Notes: generated from the letters alone by a model not told the origin. A stretch of DNA of 64,000 bases from Massospora cicadina (GCA_022478985.1 JAKSZP010006716.1:1-64000); one strand, 5' to 3'. Positions 34,850-44,995 are shown, counted from the stretch's first letter. A program made the numbers and translations.

Positions 34850-35600
34850 CCTGGATAGCTAGCTGCGTAATGTCCATGTTGCCGCATGAGAAACAAGTAT
34901 TAGTAAATGGCACGCGTCTTTGCATCCCCCTATAGACCCAAGTCTGAAAATAATGCTGGATTGTAATGTGGCCAAGGGAAAACAGACTGAGTAAAATGGG
35001 GGCGGAAAGGACGTGTCAGAGCGTTAAGTGGATTGGTATTCTTGGCGAATTATAATTAAGTCGTTGCTGTCCCATATTCTATGGGTATTTGGTAGCGGGT
35101 GCAAGGGCTTTCTGTTCCACATTGAGATCGCTGAAAGTGGCGGATAAACGGCATAAATGACTGACGATTTTTACTGCTCTGCATCATCATCATGAAGGTA
35201 TGACATATCATTATAAAGTTCTTGGTATGGCTTGACAGCCGCCATCATTGCTACGCCCACTTCCTCGTTAATTAATGTATTTGCTCCTAACAACACATGA
35301 GCCTCAACCGTGAAACGCTCTGCAAACTCTACTAAGGACTCATTCTTTTGTAATTGTATTGTCAAAAACTTTACTTGCATTGAGCCATTTTTGCCTTGCC
35401 CCCAAACAGCCATATCACGGTCTCTTTCATCTCATGATATGCTATGGTACTACTCATAAGTTAACATTTGACCTGATCAGCGCTTGCAACGTCCAGAGTG
35501 GATAACAACAGCTTAGCTTTTTATTGATCAGAAGCCCCCTCTATGGTAAATTAAAACCGCTTGAAAAACCCATTTATGTTTCCATCATGATGAAAAGGAG
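34850..35600 (-). pseudogene. Gy5 gag, short form, broken
   Basis: The retrotransposon Gag core lies in the open piece 35413-35171 (LTIQLQKNESLVEFAERF, then AMMAAVKPYQELYNDMSYL), closely matching Gy4. The zinc knuckle near 34895-34853 reads C-F-S-C-G-N then, after a one-base shift, G-H-Y-A-A-S-Y-P, again with Tyr at the last ligand. Only about 330 bp separate the 35600 end from the PBS at 35932, whereas Gy4 has about 1.7 kb there. The N-terminal domain with YVQPSI and most of the coiled coil are therefore missing. Confidence 0.85.
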
Positions 35601-35931
35601 CAGCTTGTCGCTGCAGACCACCCTCTCCCTAATGACCTCATTTAATTTACTCTCTGCACAGTATAGCCGCTCAGTAGTGTTGCCCACAAGGTTGGCAAAT
35701 TATTTGGTTTAACCATTTACCAGATTCATTTGGTGAAAAGCCTTGGAAAGCTGATCAGTTATATTTTATTTTTGCAGAAAAGCATTTTTTGATCCTGGAG
35801 TAGCGTATTTAAGGCAAGCTTCAGTTCTGTATATTGTGACAACTCAATAAACTAGGGCAATACCATTTAAAGGAAACCAATTGTGCCATTATGTGGCAAG
35901 TATGAAGTTATTTAATAAGTTGATCAATGGC

Positions 35932-35949
35932 CCCCTATAGTGAGCACCA
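35932..35949 (-). other. Gy5 primer-binding site
   Basis: The minus strand reads TGGTGCTCACTATAGGGG, one base after the 5' LTR. It differs at one position from the Gy4 and Gy1 sites. Confidence 0.78.
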
Positions 35950-35950
35950 C

Positions 35951-36448
35951 TGTTAACTTTTGGCAGATTAGGTTGATTCCGCCAAACTGGTCACACTGGT
36001 AAAATCCGCTGAGAAATGGACAAGTGATATGAGGATCGCTGGCCCTTGATATTTATAATGATAAAAGACTTAATAGGGAGCTATTTCTCTGACAATACCA
36101 CTTTTATTTAATATATAGCTATAGGCTACTTCTGATACTTTCCTACATTTTACTCCTTCTTCGTCCAAGAAAGCTCCTCCTTCTCACTTTCATGCTCAAC
36201 TATTAATACTCAGTTTTCCTTGGTGTATTCAACATGATCCACTTAGTAAATCCTAATCGCTCCAATCTATTGGTTCATTTGAACAATGAGACTTTATCAG
36301 AGTTCCCTCAATTTGCAAATCATTATTTTTTTGATCAAACTCAATTTGCATCGCCATATCAATTACTCAATCTCAATGCTCACCTTGAATCTAGTTTACA
36401 ATCCGCTGGAACTATAGCTTAGTGCCCAGTCTTATTTAAATCTCAACA
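35951..36448 (-). repeat. Gy5 5' LTR
   Basis: The plus strand starts TGTTAACTTTTGGCAG and ends TCTCAACA. Paired with 29715-30218; visibly diverged but alignable throughout. Confidence 0.93.
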
Positions 36449-36990
36449 AGCAATGTCCATCTTTGGTAGCTATATGGAAAGAGCCAATGCTCTTATTTCG
36501 CCAAGACAGTGAGAAGATTTTCAGCTTATCTAGGAACATGTTTGCTCTCAACATGGAATCACCTATTCATCCATCTCTACGTGCGTTAATAGTAGTAATA
36601 GCATTATGGATAATCCATACTGTAGTATTATATTCATTCTCAGGAACAACTCTCAACCTCTATGAAGTTATCACTCGTTTCCACTAGCATTATTAGAACT
36701 TTTTGAGCATGGTTGTTTGCAACATGACCCCACGCAACAGGAGGCTAATCAATTCATGGTTCCCGATATTGTTCATTAATATTGAGCCCTTCCTCACTCA
36801 TGCTACATCCAAGCATAAATCGGCATGAATCCCCCATCATCCTAAACCTGATGGTCCTGGCTGACAACAGATGGGCTATAAACCCTCTGAGGTGTCCTTC
36901 AATATTTTATATCTCACTAGTATCATTGTTACATCGAAGTGTACATCCCATGGTTGATTATCCCCAATTAAATAAAAAAATAAATATCAA
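36449..36990 (+). pseudogene. Lb ORF2 C-terminal end and 3' tail
   Basis: Resumes after the Gy5 TSD with CPSLVAIWKEP (36457-36488, compare CPTSKVIWREV). It then runs open over FSLSRNMFALNMESPIHPSLRALIVVIALWIIHTVVL (about 36520-36630), which lets the correct frame of this region in La and Lc be read. It ends INIEPFLTHATSKHK (36780-36820), a short 3' UTR and the A-rich tail AATAAAAAAATAAATAT (36970-36986). Confidence 0.87.
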
Positions 36991-38230
36991 ATTGGAAAAG
37001 AGATAAAGATGTATAATTAATAATATAAACGACTTTAATGCTCACTCTCAAGAAGGGGAGGTGAGTTGGCTCCAATTATACATCTGTTTTGTTTACTTTC
37101 ACCCAGTCCAAATGCTTGGAGACAAGAAACAAAGCCGTGTTGATGTAAAGCCAGACACGTCACATGCTAGTGGCAGCAGATTCCCAGAAAACAATAGGAA
37201 GGAGATCTTTGAACACTTTTATATTTTTTGATCTAGGCCACAATTGGGCGTAAAGCATATTCCTAGGAGGAGACAATCTATAAAGAATTCAGTCCTATAT
37301 TAGTAAACTTCTAGTTAAAAAGATGGACATATAATTCTGTCTGCTACCGCCTGACAATAGGTTTAACAAACTCTAAATGACCAAAAGTTATCCGCTTGTT
37401 AGATATTTTACCAAAATAGCCTTGGTTAGCCATCTTGGGAAGAAAATCTTCTGCGCTATCCTTATGCAGGTCCTGGAAAGATTCCCTACCTTCCTAACAG
37501 AAGCAAACGTCATGAACATCATGGGTGTTTAAATCTAGTGATAAGCAAGCTTGGGACAATTGCCAAGAGAAGCTGACCAAGAATCAAGAACCTCCTCCAC
37601 AAAAGCTTTCATCTGATGAAACCCTTGGGGCTTAAGGGAAGGATCGCCAGCTTAATTTTTCAAAAAGAACTGAAAAGTCATTTGAATTTGGCACTAGTTC
37701 CCTGCAGGGACTAGTCATGGCAAGGGTTGTATGCTGACCCCAAGAGTACCAAATTATCCTAAGGCATTAGAGAAAAAATCTAGGACAAAAAAAATTTCTG
37801 CTAAGAAAACTCCATCCTGAAAAAGGGCTCCTGACAAAAATTTTTGATCCTTGAGGTTGAGGATGCAACTGAACTGCTCAATTTCAAAGGGAAAAATGAA
37901 TGATAACATATGTCAAAACCAAGTAAATTAGCCAAAGGAGACACAGATTTATGCTCAGTAGTTTTCTCCTTGACAATTGTATCTGGATGAGTAGAAATGA
38001 TGAAAGTAGGCAAAGGAACCAGATGGGTCAACTCTGGTTCTCTCATAGAACCTAAAACCAGTAATAGCCACATTGACCAAGATAAACGGGAAAATTGGCG
38101 CCACAATTTGAGAATTAAGAGTTTTCACATAGCAGTAATAATCTGAGAATGAGCTAATAACAGACATTGATGAGAAAAATGGGAAATTCAGGGTTTATAG
38201 TCTATTCAAGTAGGAGAAACGTTAGGTTTA
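36991..38230. other. Unassigned stretch right of Lb, possible minus-strand remnant
   Basis: No match to the LINEs or gypsy elements here. On the minus strand, open pieces of 70 and 101 codons (38167-37955, 38106-37801) and a shorter one around 37540-37320 (KMANQGYFGKISNKRITFGHLEFVKP) suggest old coding DNA. I do not recognise the protein. A near-perfect palindrome, ACTAGTTCCCTGCAGGGACTAGT, lies at 37693-37715. Confidence 0.4.
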
Positions 38231-38590
38231 GTGGTTGACTTGAATAGGCAACCCCTCAAGAAATCCATCATGCCTAATAAATTACTCGCATTGATGGATC
38301 CCTTGATTCTCTATAATTTATCAGAATAATCTGATATATTAGTCCACCTTAAAACCGCCTTAATTAACTCACTCTCTTCCAAATTTCAATGCTTGTGTTT
38401 AGTTATGATGTAATGAGACATTTCTGATTATGAGTCTGATTGGGTGCAAATTGGTCTTACAGCATTTAAATTGCACCTTTTAAGTCAGTGCAGTACCACT
38501 GATGCACTGAGGCGAGATTGTGGTCTCAATTTATATGAAATTGACAATTAATTCACTTTAACATGGATAGCCCTGTAATGGGCAATGAAT
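38231..38590 (+). repeat. Dispersed repeat R1, copy 2
   Basis: Same orientation as 3282-3630. The hairpin arms (TCTGATTGGGTGCAA and TTGCACC...AAGTCAG, about 38434-38488) are retained although the loop differs. No TSD or terminal repeat recognised. Confidence 0.7.
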
Positions 38591-39457
38591 TAAAATGATT
38601 GCTTGGAAGTGTGTACTAATAGGGCTAAGATCTGAGCCTCCAAACAAGATATAGCATTATAGGTGAAATCACAGATCCGTTGGTTACTCTGGCGTCTTAG
38701 AAGGAATAGTTTATTAAAGAGAGTCCTAAACTGGACATATAAAGACAGGTTTCACCCCTGTGGGAGCAGCGGCATATAAGAAATGGCATTTATGAGCTCT
38801 TGGGTGTAGTTTATGATATCAATTGTGTCACATCATAGATTTTTAGAATAATAATGATTTATGGGTTTTAAGTTTTATTTTAAAATATGGGGAATTTTTG
38901 AAGGATATTTTTCTTAATATAAAGTTAAATTATTTATATTTCACTGGATATTTATAGAAATGGTGTCTTTTTTGCCACTGTGAACTTCGTGAGGTTCTGG
39001 GGGCCATACAACAGCTTCTGAGGCAATGGAATTACTCCAACCTCTTCACAAAATTCTTGCAAATGCTGAGTAAATCCTCAGATGTTAGATAAATTTTTCA
39101 TATTTTAGTTTATTAAAGTTTATTATATTTCTCTTTGTTCCAATTTTCTCAATTTTTGATAATTTTAAGAGTTCAGAGATTGCTCCAACCTCTTCAGTAA
39201 ACTCTTACAAATGATGAGTAAATTATTAAGGCGTAGTCTAAGTTTTCTTATTCATTTAAAGTATTGAGATTATCCTCAATTCTGATCTGCTCACCTATTG
39301 ACACTTTTCTGCCATTTAGGGCTCTAGAATCATTCAAAACTGCCATTTGAATCATTTGACCACCAATTCCAATTATTACGCCGTCATTATTTTTAATTAA
39401 GGACTTCATAACACTATAGGGGGATATGGATGCAATGTGGTGATCTAGCAAAGACTT
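38591..39457. other. AT-rich stretch left of Gy6 with a spaced direct repeat
   Basis: Two copies of a roughly 58-bp sequence (TACTCCAACCTCTTCA...GCAAATGCTGAGTAAA at 39032-39090; TGCTCCAACCTCTTCA...ACAAATGATGAGTAAA at 39180-39238) lie 148 bp apart in direct orientation. The minus frame 39502-39248 is open for 84 codons but unrecognised, and its beginning overlaps the Gy6 LTR. Nothing else seen. Confidence 0.45.
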
Positions 39458-40160
39458 TGTCATGGCTACATGACATAATTGAGGGACAGACTTTAAGGAC
39501 AAAGCTGGACGTCAGAGCCATAAAGGTCAAGTTGCAAGGCCTTCCTGGCTCTAAAAATACCCTGGACCAACGCTGGGTTCAGGCGAGATATGCTCAGGTT
39601 GGTCCTAGGGATGTGCGTGATGCTTTGCCCAGCGTTACAGCCTGGACTTTACATCCACCAGCTACGTTCTCAACTAGGACGGTTTGTTACAATAACTTGA
39701 GAAACAGATATTTAAAACCCATTCCGATTATAATATCACAAAATTTGGATGAGTCAATTTACAATTAATAACTCAAGTATGGACAATCATGAGTTACAGG
39801 ACCCTGGCTTATGGTAGCGTGCTTCTATTGGTTCGCTTAGGCTTAGCTTTTTCTGCCAATAAACAACTCTCCCCACAGTGTTTAATTATGTTTCTGAAAG
39901 ACCAACTTTCCTTGTTGGTCTGGTTTATTAAAGATCCCATTCGTTTTAGTATTTTTATGTGAACGTTTTTAACTTTGTTTGATGGCATCTAACAGGTCCA
40001 ATTTCAGTCAAATGTATACCCCCTTGCTTGGGGCTTTCTGTTCACTGTCCTTCTGGGTGGTGCTTTGTTTAACTTTATTCAGCGGTGGTTTCCATAGCAG
40101 GGGGTGGGCCCTCGACCCCGCCTCTAATGGAACTGGAGTGTTACAGACATGCTCTTGACA
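39458..40160 (+). repeat. Gy6 5' LTR
   Basis: TGTCATGGCTACATGACATA to GCTCTTGACA. It contains the intact, unoccupied version of the Lc target site (AACAACTCTCCCCACAGT, 39862-39879). The Gy1/Gy4-type PBS is not found after it; the following bases are TTAGATGACCAACCA. Confidence 0.95.
39899..39921. other. Conserved stem-loop in the Gy6 LTR
   Basis: AGACCAAC-TTTCCTT-GTTGGTCT: a perfect 8-bp stem with a 7-base loop. It recurs unchanged at 50866-50888 in the 3' LTR and, with a 6-bp stem, in S1 (21727-21745). It is followed by TTTATTAAA-like sequence. The role is unknown; a position in the transcribed R/U5 part is possible. Confidence 0.7.
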
Positions 40161-41640
40161 TTAGATGACCAACCATAAATTTGGTCTCGCTGAAACTTTT
40201 GAGTGGAAGGACTTCTAGTGCTATTAACGCGCTTTGGTTGTGTACCTTGTTTGTACGCTCTTGTCCATGGTGTTCTCATTCTCATTGGTGATGTGTCAGT
40301 TAGGCGTTTCTCTTTTTTCTGCACGCAGTGTTACTTTCACCCTTTCAGCAAGTATATGGTGGGTGTGGACCATTCAAATCCAGTTGCTTGAGTTTTCATG
40401 TTTTCCCCACTTCTTCTCTCTATAACAGAACCAGCCCTAAATCCTCTCCTCTAGGAGTTAAATGGCTGCTCCAGCTCATACCTGGGGCACCTGCATGGAT
40501 TTTAAATTTATAAATTCATGATTTGGGTGACTGAGAGTTTGGAGAGTTTGAAGAATCCTTGGTGGTAGAGCAACCATGTGCCACTATTTTTGAACTCTCC
40601 CATGGGTCACTTGTGCACCTTGGTGTTAGAAATTATTGTATTCCCCTATTTATAAGAATATCACTGTGTCTCAGTCTTACCTGTGTCCATCATGTCCCAA
40701 ATGTCATCTTTCCATGCCACTTTGGATGCCCCTGCAATGGACACTCGAGTGCATCAAGCATTCTCCACTTGCTATGATCATCTAATTTAAAGCTTTCTGG
40801 GACAATTTCCTCATCCCAATCCATAAGGGGCCAGAAAAGTTGTCCATCATTGTTTCACCTGGGGCGGCCTCTACAAATACTGGCTCTAAAAGTTCATTTG
40901 TGCCTCTGGAAATGGAGAAACCTTATCATTACATTCCTTTGTTTTTGGCAGGATTTGAAGGCGAGCAGGGGTCCAGCCCCCAAAAAAATTTAAATGTCTC
41001 ACTTTATTCCTCTGTGATGATGTCACCTGTCAATGGCTCTATAAATATGCCAAACAAGAAATTATTTTCCCTTGAATCTGGCAGAGCTCCTCATCAATCC
41101 TTTCACAACCTGGCAGAATTTGAGGGTCTAAAAGAATCTAGCCCTAAAATGAACAAAAACAATTTAATAAAATTAATTTTTCTCTGAACTGCATTTGGAT
41201 GGTGCAAGCGAGGTTATCAATGAGAGACTGGGGATGATGGCCTTGGATAACAATATATTATGGGCCATCAGAACTAATATTGGGTTGTTAACACCCAAAA
41301 ACGATTTTTATAATGAAATTTTATAAATCTAAATGAGCCATTCATCACCTCATGCATCTCTGACGCGGACATCATTCCTATGTAACAATTTACACCAGAT
41401 AACCTGCGTTTGACTCTTAACATGATCTGAAAATCACAGGTGGTGGAAAAAGAGTTACTTTCAAAATATGAAAATGTTTTTCAATTGCTGAAGATATGGT
41501 GGGATATGTGATCTCAGTAGTAAGCGTGGTCAACTATCCCTCTCCATTCAATGATGCAAAAGCTTATCCTGGGGGAATGCTTATGCCTGATAAAAAATTT
41601 TCTGGGGAAGCGTTGGCTTAGTCCAATATGAATAATACCA
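40161..41640 (+). pseudogene. Gy6 gag-position region, unrecognised
   Basis: This is where gag should be. Overlapping frames at 40203-40513 and 40559-40777 are open but unconvincing. A 115-codon open piece at 40840-41187 contains a degenerate internal repeat: about 50 residues ending FLAGFEGEQGSSPQ recur as a unit ending NLAEFEGLKESSPK. No retrotransposon Gag core or CCHC knuckle was recognised. Position is the only reason for calling it gag. Confidence 0.45.
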
Positions 41641-41689
41641 TTCTGGATATTTTTGTTGACTGCTACCCTTTCATCCCATTTAGGGAAAA

Positions 41690-41960
41690 TCAGCACAACG
41701 ATTTTGGTGGTTACCAGAGCCTCTATGAATTTTATTGACTAAGACCTAGCCTACTACCATGAGCTGAGTTACTTGCCAGGTGGTATGGTTAGGGGAGGGG
41801 CTTTGAAAGGTATTCCCACGCTGAAAGTTCTGGGGTTAGTGGATTATCAAGTTGGCAAATATTATTTGGATGACCACTTCCAAGCAATCAAAAAACCTCT
41901 TGTACCCCATCATTTTGAGAGTAAAGTGGTGACTAAAGTTTGACGTCAGAAACAACTTGA
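41690..41960 (+). pseudogene. Gy6 aspartic protease, catalytic site lost
   Basis: Translation near 41701-41745 gives ILVVTRASMNFID-stop-DLAYYHEL, matching the chromovirus pattern A-L-V-D-S-G-A-S-x-N-F-I, but with T-R replacing D-S-G. GIPTLKVLGLVDYQVGKYYLDDHF follows at about 41811-41880. The catalytic Asp is gone. Identification rests on position and the NFID-DLA pattern. Confidence 0.6.
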
Positions 41961-42239
41961 AAAATAATACCATACCATTAACTATGAAAAATTACCATAT
42001 TTAGTTATCCCCATGTCTGAAGCGAACTTTCAGGGCAATTTGCCCCAATGGCCTAAGGTCAGCACACTCAGTCTAGCTCCGCTGCTGAATCCCTCTTTGG
42101 AGGTACCATTACCTTCCTGTTTGGAGGGTCTGGAATCGTTGTTTGATTCATCCTAGCTAATGTACTACTAGCTCATTCTGTAATTATTTTTTAAGTTCAA
42201 ACTTACTGTTGATCTGTTACGTATATCTTCTACCATTTA

Positions 42240-42860
42240 CCTCTAGACTGTACAGGAGGAAGCAGCGTTGGATGTGAGGGTCAAAGCTCAGTTATCTAAA
42301 GGCGCATTATTTCAGCGTAACTCTGCGGTATGCTCCCCACATCTCTTTATGGAGAAAGCTGATGGTACTCTACGCCTATGCATAATTCTGGGAACCTAAA
42401 CAACGTCACATTACCAGATTTACATTCCATTCCATTGGGATCCCAGATTTCTTTCTATGTGGAGAAAGCCAAAGACTTCTCCAAACTGGATTGCTTAAAC
42501 ACATTCAATCAGATCCGGATCAAGAATGGCCTGGAGTGGCTCACTGCATTCTGAACCAGAAAAGGAATTTTCCAGTTTCATGTTATGCCCTTTTAGCTTA
42601 AAATACACCTGCTATCTTTTAACGTCGTATAGATGCAGCCTTGAGGACCTGCTGGGTGTATGTGCGGTGGATTACATGGATAATATTCTGGTGTTTTCCC
42701 ATGATCATGAATACCATGCAATACACCTGCGGCATGTGGTGGAGAGCTTAAAGGCAGCTGACCTTACGCTGAAAATTAGTAAGTGCGAGTTCATTTTGTC
42801 CAGGTCATCTTCTGGGCAACGTTGTGTTTAACCAAAGCCACATGATAACTCCAGACAAGG
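42240..42860 (+). pseudogene. Gy6 reverse transcriptase, broken
   Basis: Pieces include QLSKGALFQRNSAVCSPHLFMEKADGTLRLCI (about 42289-42385), a shifted FSKLD...NQIRI segment (42478-42525), NGLEWLTAF in the next frame (42526-42553), MPFSL (42585-42600) and VDYMDNILVFSHDHEYHAIHL (42669-42730). The catalytic box reads Y-M-D-N instead of Y-x-D-D, losing the second Asp. ADLTLKISKCEF (42759-42794) follows. At least three frame changes. Confidence 0.87.
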
Positions 42861-42879
42861 AGAAGGCGATTCATGAGTG

Positions 42880-43490
42880 GCTATCCAACTTCAATCAAGG
42901 AATTGAGGAGCTTTTTGAGGAAGTGTACGTTCCTTAAGAAATTCACATCAAATCTTTTTGAGGTGGCGGCGCCCTTGTATAAGGCGAGTGGGGAAAAAGT
43001 TCTCCAGTGGTCTCCAGTTTGCAGGATGCCTTCCATGCGGTATAGTGAATCTTGCTGTCTACGTCTATCCTTCGCCATGTTGATCCTGAAAAAGAGTTTA
43101 TTGTGGCTTCTGATGCCTCCAACTTCGCCATTGCGGCCACCTTATTACAAGTAGGTGAAGATGGAATGCATCCTTGGGATATTTTTTTAGTAAGATGTAT
43201 CTACCAGAGTTAAACTACAACGTTTATGACAAAGAGTTATTGGCAGTGGTTGAGGCGCTGAATTATTGGCGTCATCACCTGCATTTCTCAACACAACTAT
43301 TCCACGTTTGTACAGATCACCGTGCCATGCTGTACTACCACGCACCTCATGTTCTGACACCATGGCAAACTCGCTGGCATGAGACCCTGGCCCAATTTGT
43401 TTTCTCCTATAAGTTTACAAAGGGGCATGAAATGGTTTGGCAGATGCATTTAGCTGAAACCCTGCATCAGCTCTAGATATGAAGGAAGCA
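42880..43490 (+). pseudogene. Gy6 RNase H
   Basis: TSIKELRSFLRKCTFLKKFTSNLFEVAAPLYKASGEK (42888-43000) is the RT-RNase H connection (compare ...ELRSFLGLxNYYRRFI). After a frame change, the segment EKEFIVASDASNFAIAATLLQ lies near 43089-43150. Then comes the open piece 43174-43476 with FSKMYLPELNYNVYDKELLAVVEAL and HVCTDHRAMLYYH, containing RNase H Glu and Asp positions. Well-conserved residues, but split in two frames. Confidence 0.87.
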
Positions 43491-43679
43491 GAGGTACACA
43501 AAACCCACTTGATTATTCCGCCAGGTAAGATTGTGTCCCAACATCCCTCCCCATGACCCACGGGTCAGTGCTTGCTCCACTGAAAATGCGGAGGAATATG
43601 GTATTTTCAAAAAGTAGTCCTTTCTCAGCCCCTGTCAGCAGAGTATACTGTCGTCCTCACCAAGAGCAAGTTGAATCAA

Positions 43680-44460
43680 GAATAGATTACCAAGGGATAC
43701 CACTTTAAGGACGAGATGGTGTGGTTTCAGGGACGCCTCTGGGTTCCCATCAGACCCCTTCGCCTAGAAATTGTCCAGAATCATCATGTTAGGATCACCG
43801 TTGGCCACCCTGGAAAAGCAAAGACTCTTGAGCTTATCCGCCGCACTTTTTAATTAGAAGGGAGTGACGCGCAGGCTGTCATGTATTTCAAAGAGTGCCT
43901 GGTCTGCAACCAAATGAATACAAAACACCAGCCCCTTGTGGGGTTGTTGGTGCCAGTCCAAAAGGCCGAAGGGCCATGAATTCCCTTATTGGTTAATTTT
44001 ATTATGGAGTTACCTGCTTCTGAAGGCTACGATGCTATCATGGTGGTGGTGGACCATTATACAAAGTTTGCCCACTTAACCCTAAGTAAAACCACAGTAA
44101 CCTTAGTGGAGATAGCTAGGCTTTTCATGTCTCATGTGTTCGCCCTTCATGGGGTGCCTCAGGAGATAATTAGTGGTTGGGGGCTCCAATTTACCTCTGT
44201 TTTTTGGAAAAAGTTGTAAAGAATCTTCAAATTCTCCCCTTCCATTCAACTGCCTATCACCCCCAATCAGATGGGCAGACTGAACGATTCAATCAGTGCT
44301 TGGAACAGTTCCTGCAGTGTTACACTGCCGCGGACCATTCAGATTTCGTCTCCCACCTTCCTTAATCCCAGTTTAGCTATAACAACACTCAACATGCGTA
44401 ATTGGTTGTTCTCCCTTTTTTCACCAACCATGGGTTTAACCTCACCTTCAGCATGGAGCC
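43680..44460 (+). pseudogene. Gy6 integrase zinc finger and core, broken
   Basis: The HHCC finger is visible as HHVRITVGHPGKAKTLELI...CLVCNQMNTKH (about 43782-43930). The core has VVVDHYTKFAHL (first Asp, about 44043-44080) and [15 protein letters not shown] (44164-44210), where the second catalytic Asp of xSDRG is Gly. After a frame change comes [25 protein letters not shown] (about 44242-44320) with the catalytic Glu. This last signature is typical of chromoviruses. Confidence 0.9.
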
Positions 44461-44659
44461 CAGCTGTGGATCCATAGTAGAAGCAGTGGTGGATTTTGCT
44501 GAGACTATCAAGAAAGTACACTAGGGGTTACCTCAAATTTGGATGCGGCAATGCAAGCTTTTAAGGAGATGCTGATGGAAAGAGACGAGTAGGTCCTGCA
44601 TACAAGGAAGGGTATCTTGTGATGCTTGATGCTCAAAAAGCCAAATCAAGAAGACATGA

Positions 44660-44995
44660 AAAAAGCCTGGACTAAAGAGGATTAGGCCTTACCGCGTTGT
44701 CATAAAGGTGGGCCATGCCTCATACCAGTTGTAACTCCCACACTCATTCCAGATCTTTGCCTTCTTTCAAGAAAGCAAATTGATGTAATCTGAGAGCCCC
44801 CAACCAGAGACTCCAGAGGCTTATCTTGTTGATGGGGCGCCAGAGTGAGAAGTGGAGGAGATTGTAGCCTCCCGCCAAGTAAGAAAACGATTGGAGTACC
44901 TCATATTCTGGAAGGGATTTGATGCTGCAGAGAAAAGTTGGGTGCCAGCACATGACTGTGCGCATGCCCAAATTCAAATCAAAGGTTTCTAAAAG
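44660..44995 (+). pseudogene. Gy6 integrase C-terminus: GPY/F module and chromodomain
   Basis: RPYRVVIKVGHASYQL (about 44688-44735) matches the GPY/F module. It is followed by a proline-rich linker and a stop at 44846-44848. Then comes an uninterrupted chromodomain at 44849-44990 (EVEEIVASRQVRKRLEYLIF, then WKGFDAAEKSWVPAHDC). The EYLIFWKGF core and the ESWEP-like segment (KSWVPA) are characteristic. In chromoviruses this domain tethers the integration complex to modified histones; that role here is inferred from the family. Confidence 0.88.

Larger units (their letters stand above)
29715..36448 (-). mobile_element. Gy5: complete-length Ty3/gypsy element, minus strand
   Basis: LTRs at 29715-30218 (3') and 35951-36448 (5') flank PBS, gag, protease, RT/RNase H and integrase, read on the minus strand. 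The flanks AGCAC (29710-29714) and AGCAA (36449-36453) are a 5-bp TSD with one change. The host sequence is the Lb ORF2 zinc motif (E-H/Q-C-P), whose frame continues on the far side. Solo LTR S3 sits between its RNase H and integrase. Its gag lacks most of the long N-terminal part seen in Gy4 and Gy1. Confidence 0.95.
15839..36990 (+). mobile_element. Lb: L1-like LINE split by Gy4, S2 and Gy5
   Basis: Pieces at 15839-16304, 24491-27260, 28198-29714 and 36449-36990 are collinear with La and Lc: 5' UTR and ORF1 start, rest of ORF1 plus endonuclease plus half of RT, rest of RT plus C-terminus, last C-terminal segment plus A-rich tail. Their lengths total about 5.3 kb, equal to La and Lc. The 5' UTR shows the family sequence (CTTTTCATTCC...CACTTTTAG...). 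Candidate TSD: TGGAAAAATAAAAAATATAAT near 15804 versus TGGAAAAGAGATAAAGATG near 36993, which is imperfect. It is the oldest-looking LINE here. Confidence 0.88.

Noticed and set aside
3282..38590. R1 copies as the two LTRs of one 35-kb element
   Set aside because: Flanks do not form a TSD, no PBS or polypurine tract lies next to either copy, and Gy3 and Lb between them have their own boundaries. A pair of independent repeats is simpler.
39248..39502. Minus-strand 84-codon frame as a host gene
   Set aside because: Its beginning overlaps the Gy6 LTR, so the frame is partly created by the insertion. No family recognised.
40559..40777. CHFGCPCNGH in a Gy6 frame as a zinc knuckle
   Set aside because: The spacing does not fit CX2CX4HX4C, and the frame has no neighbouring Gag core.
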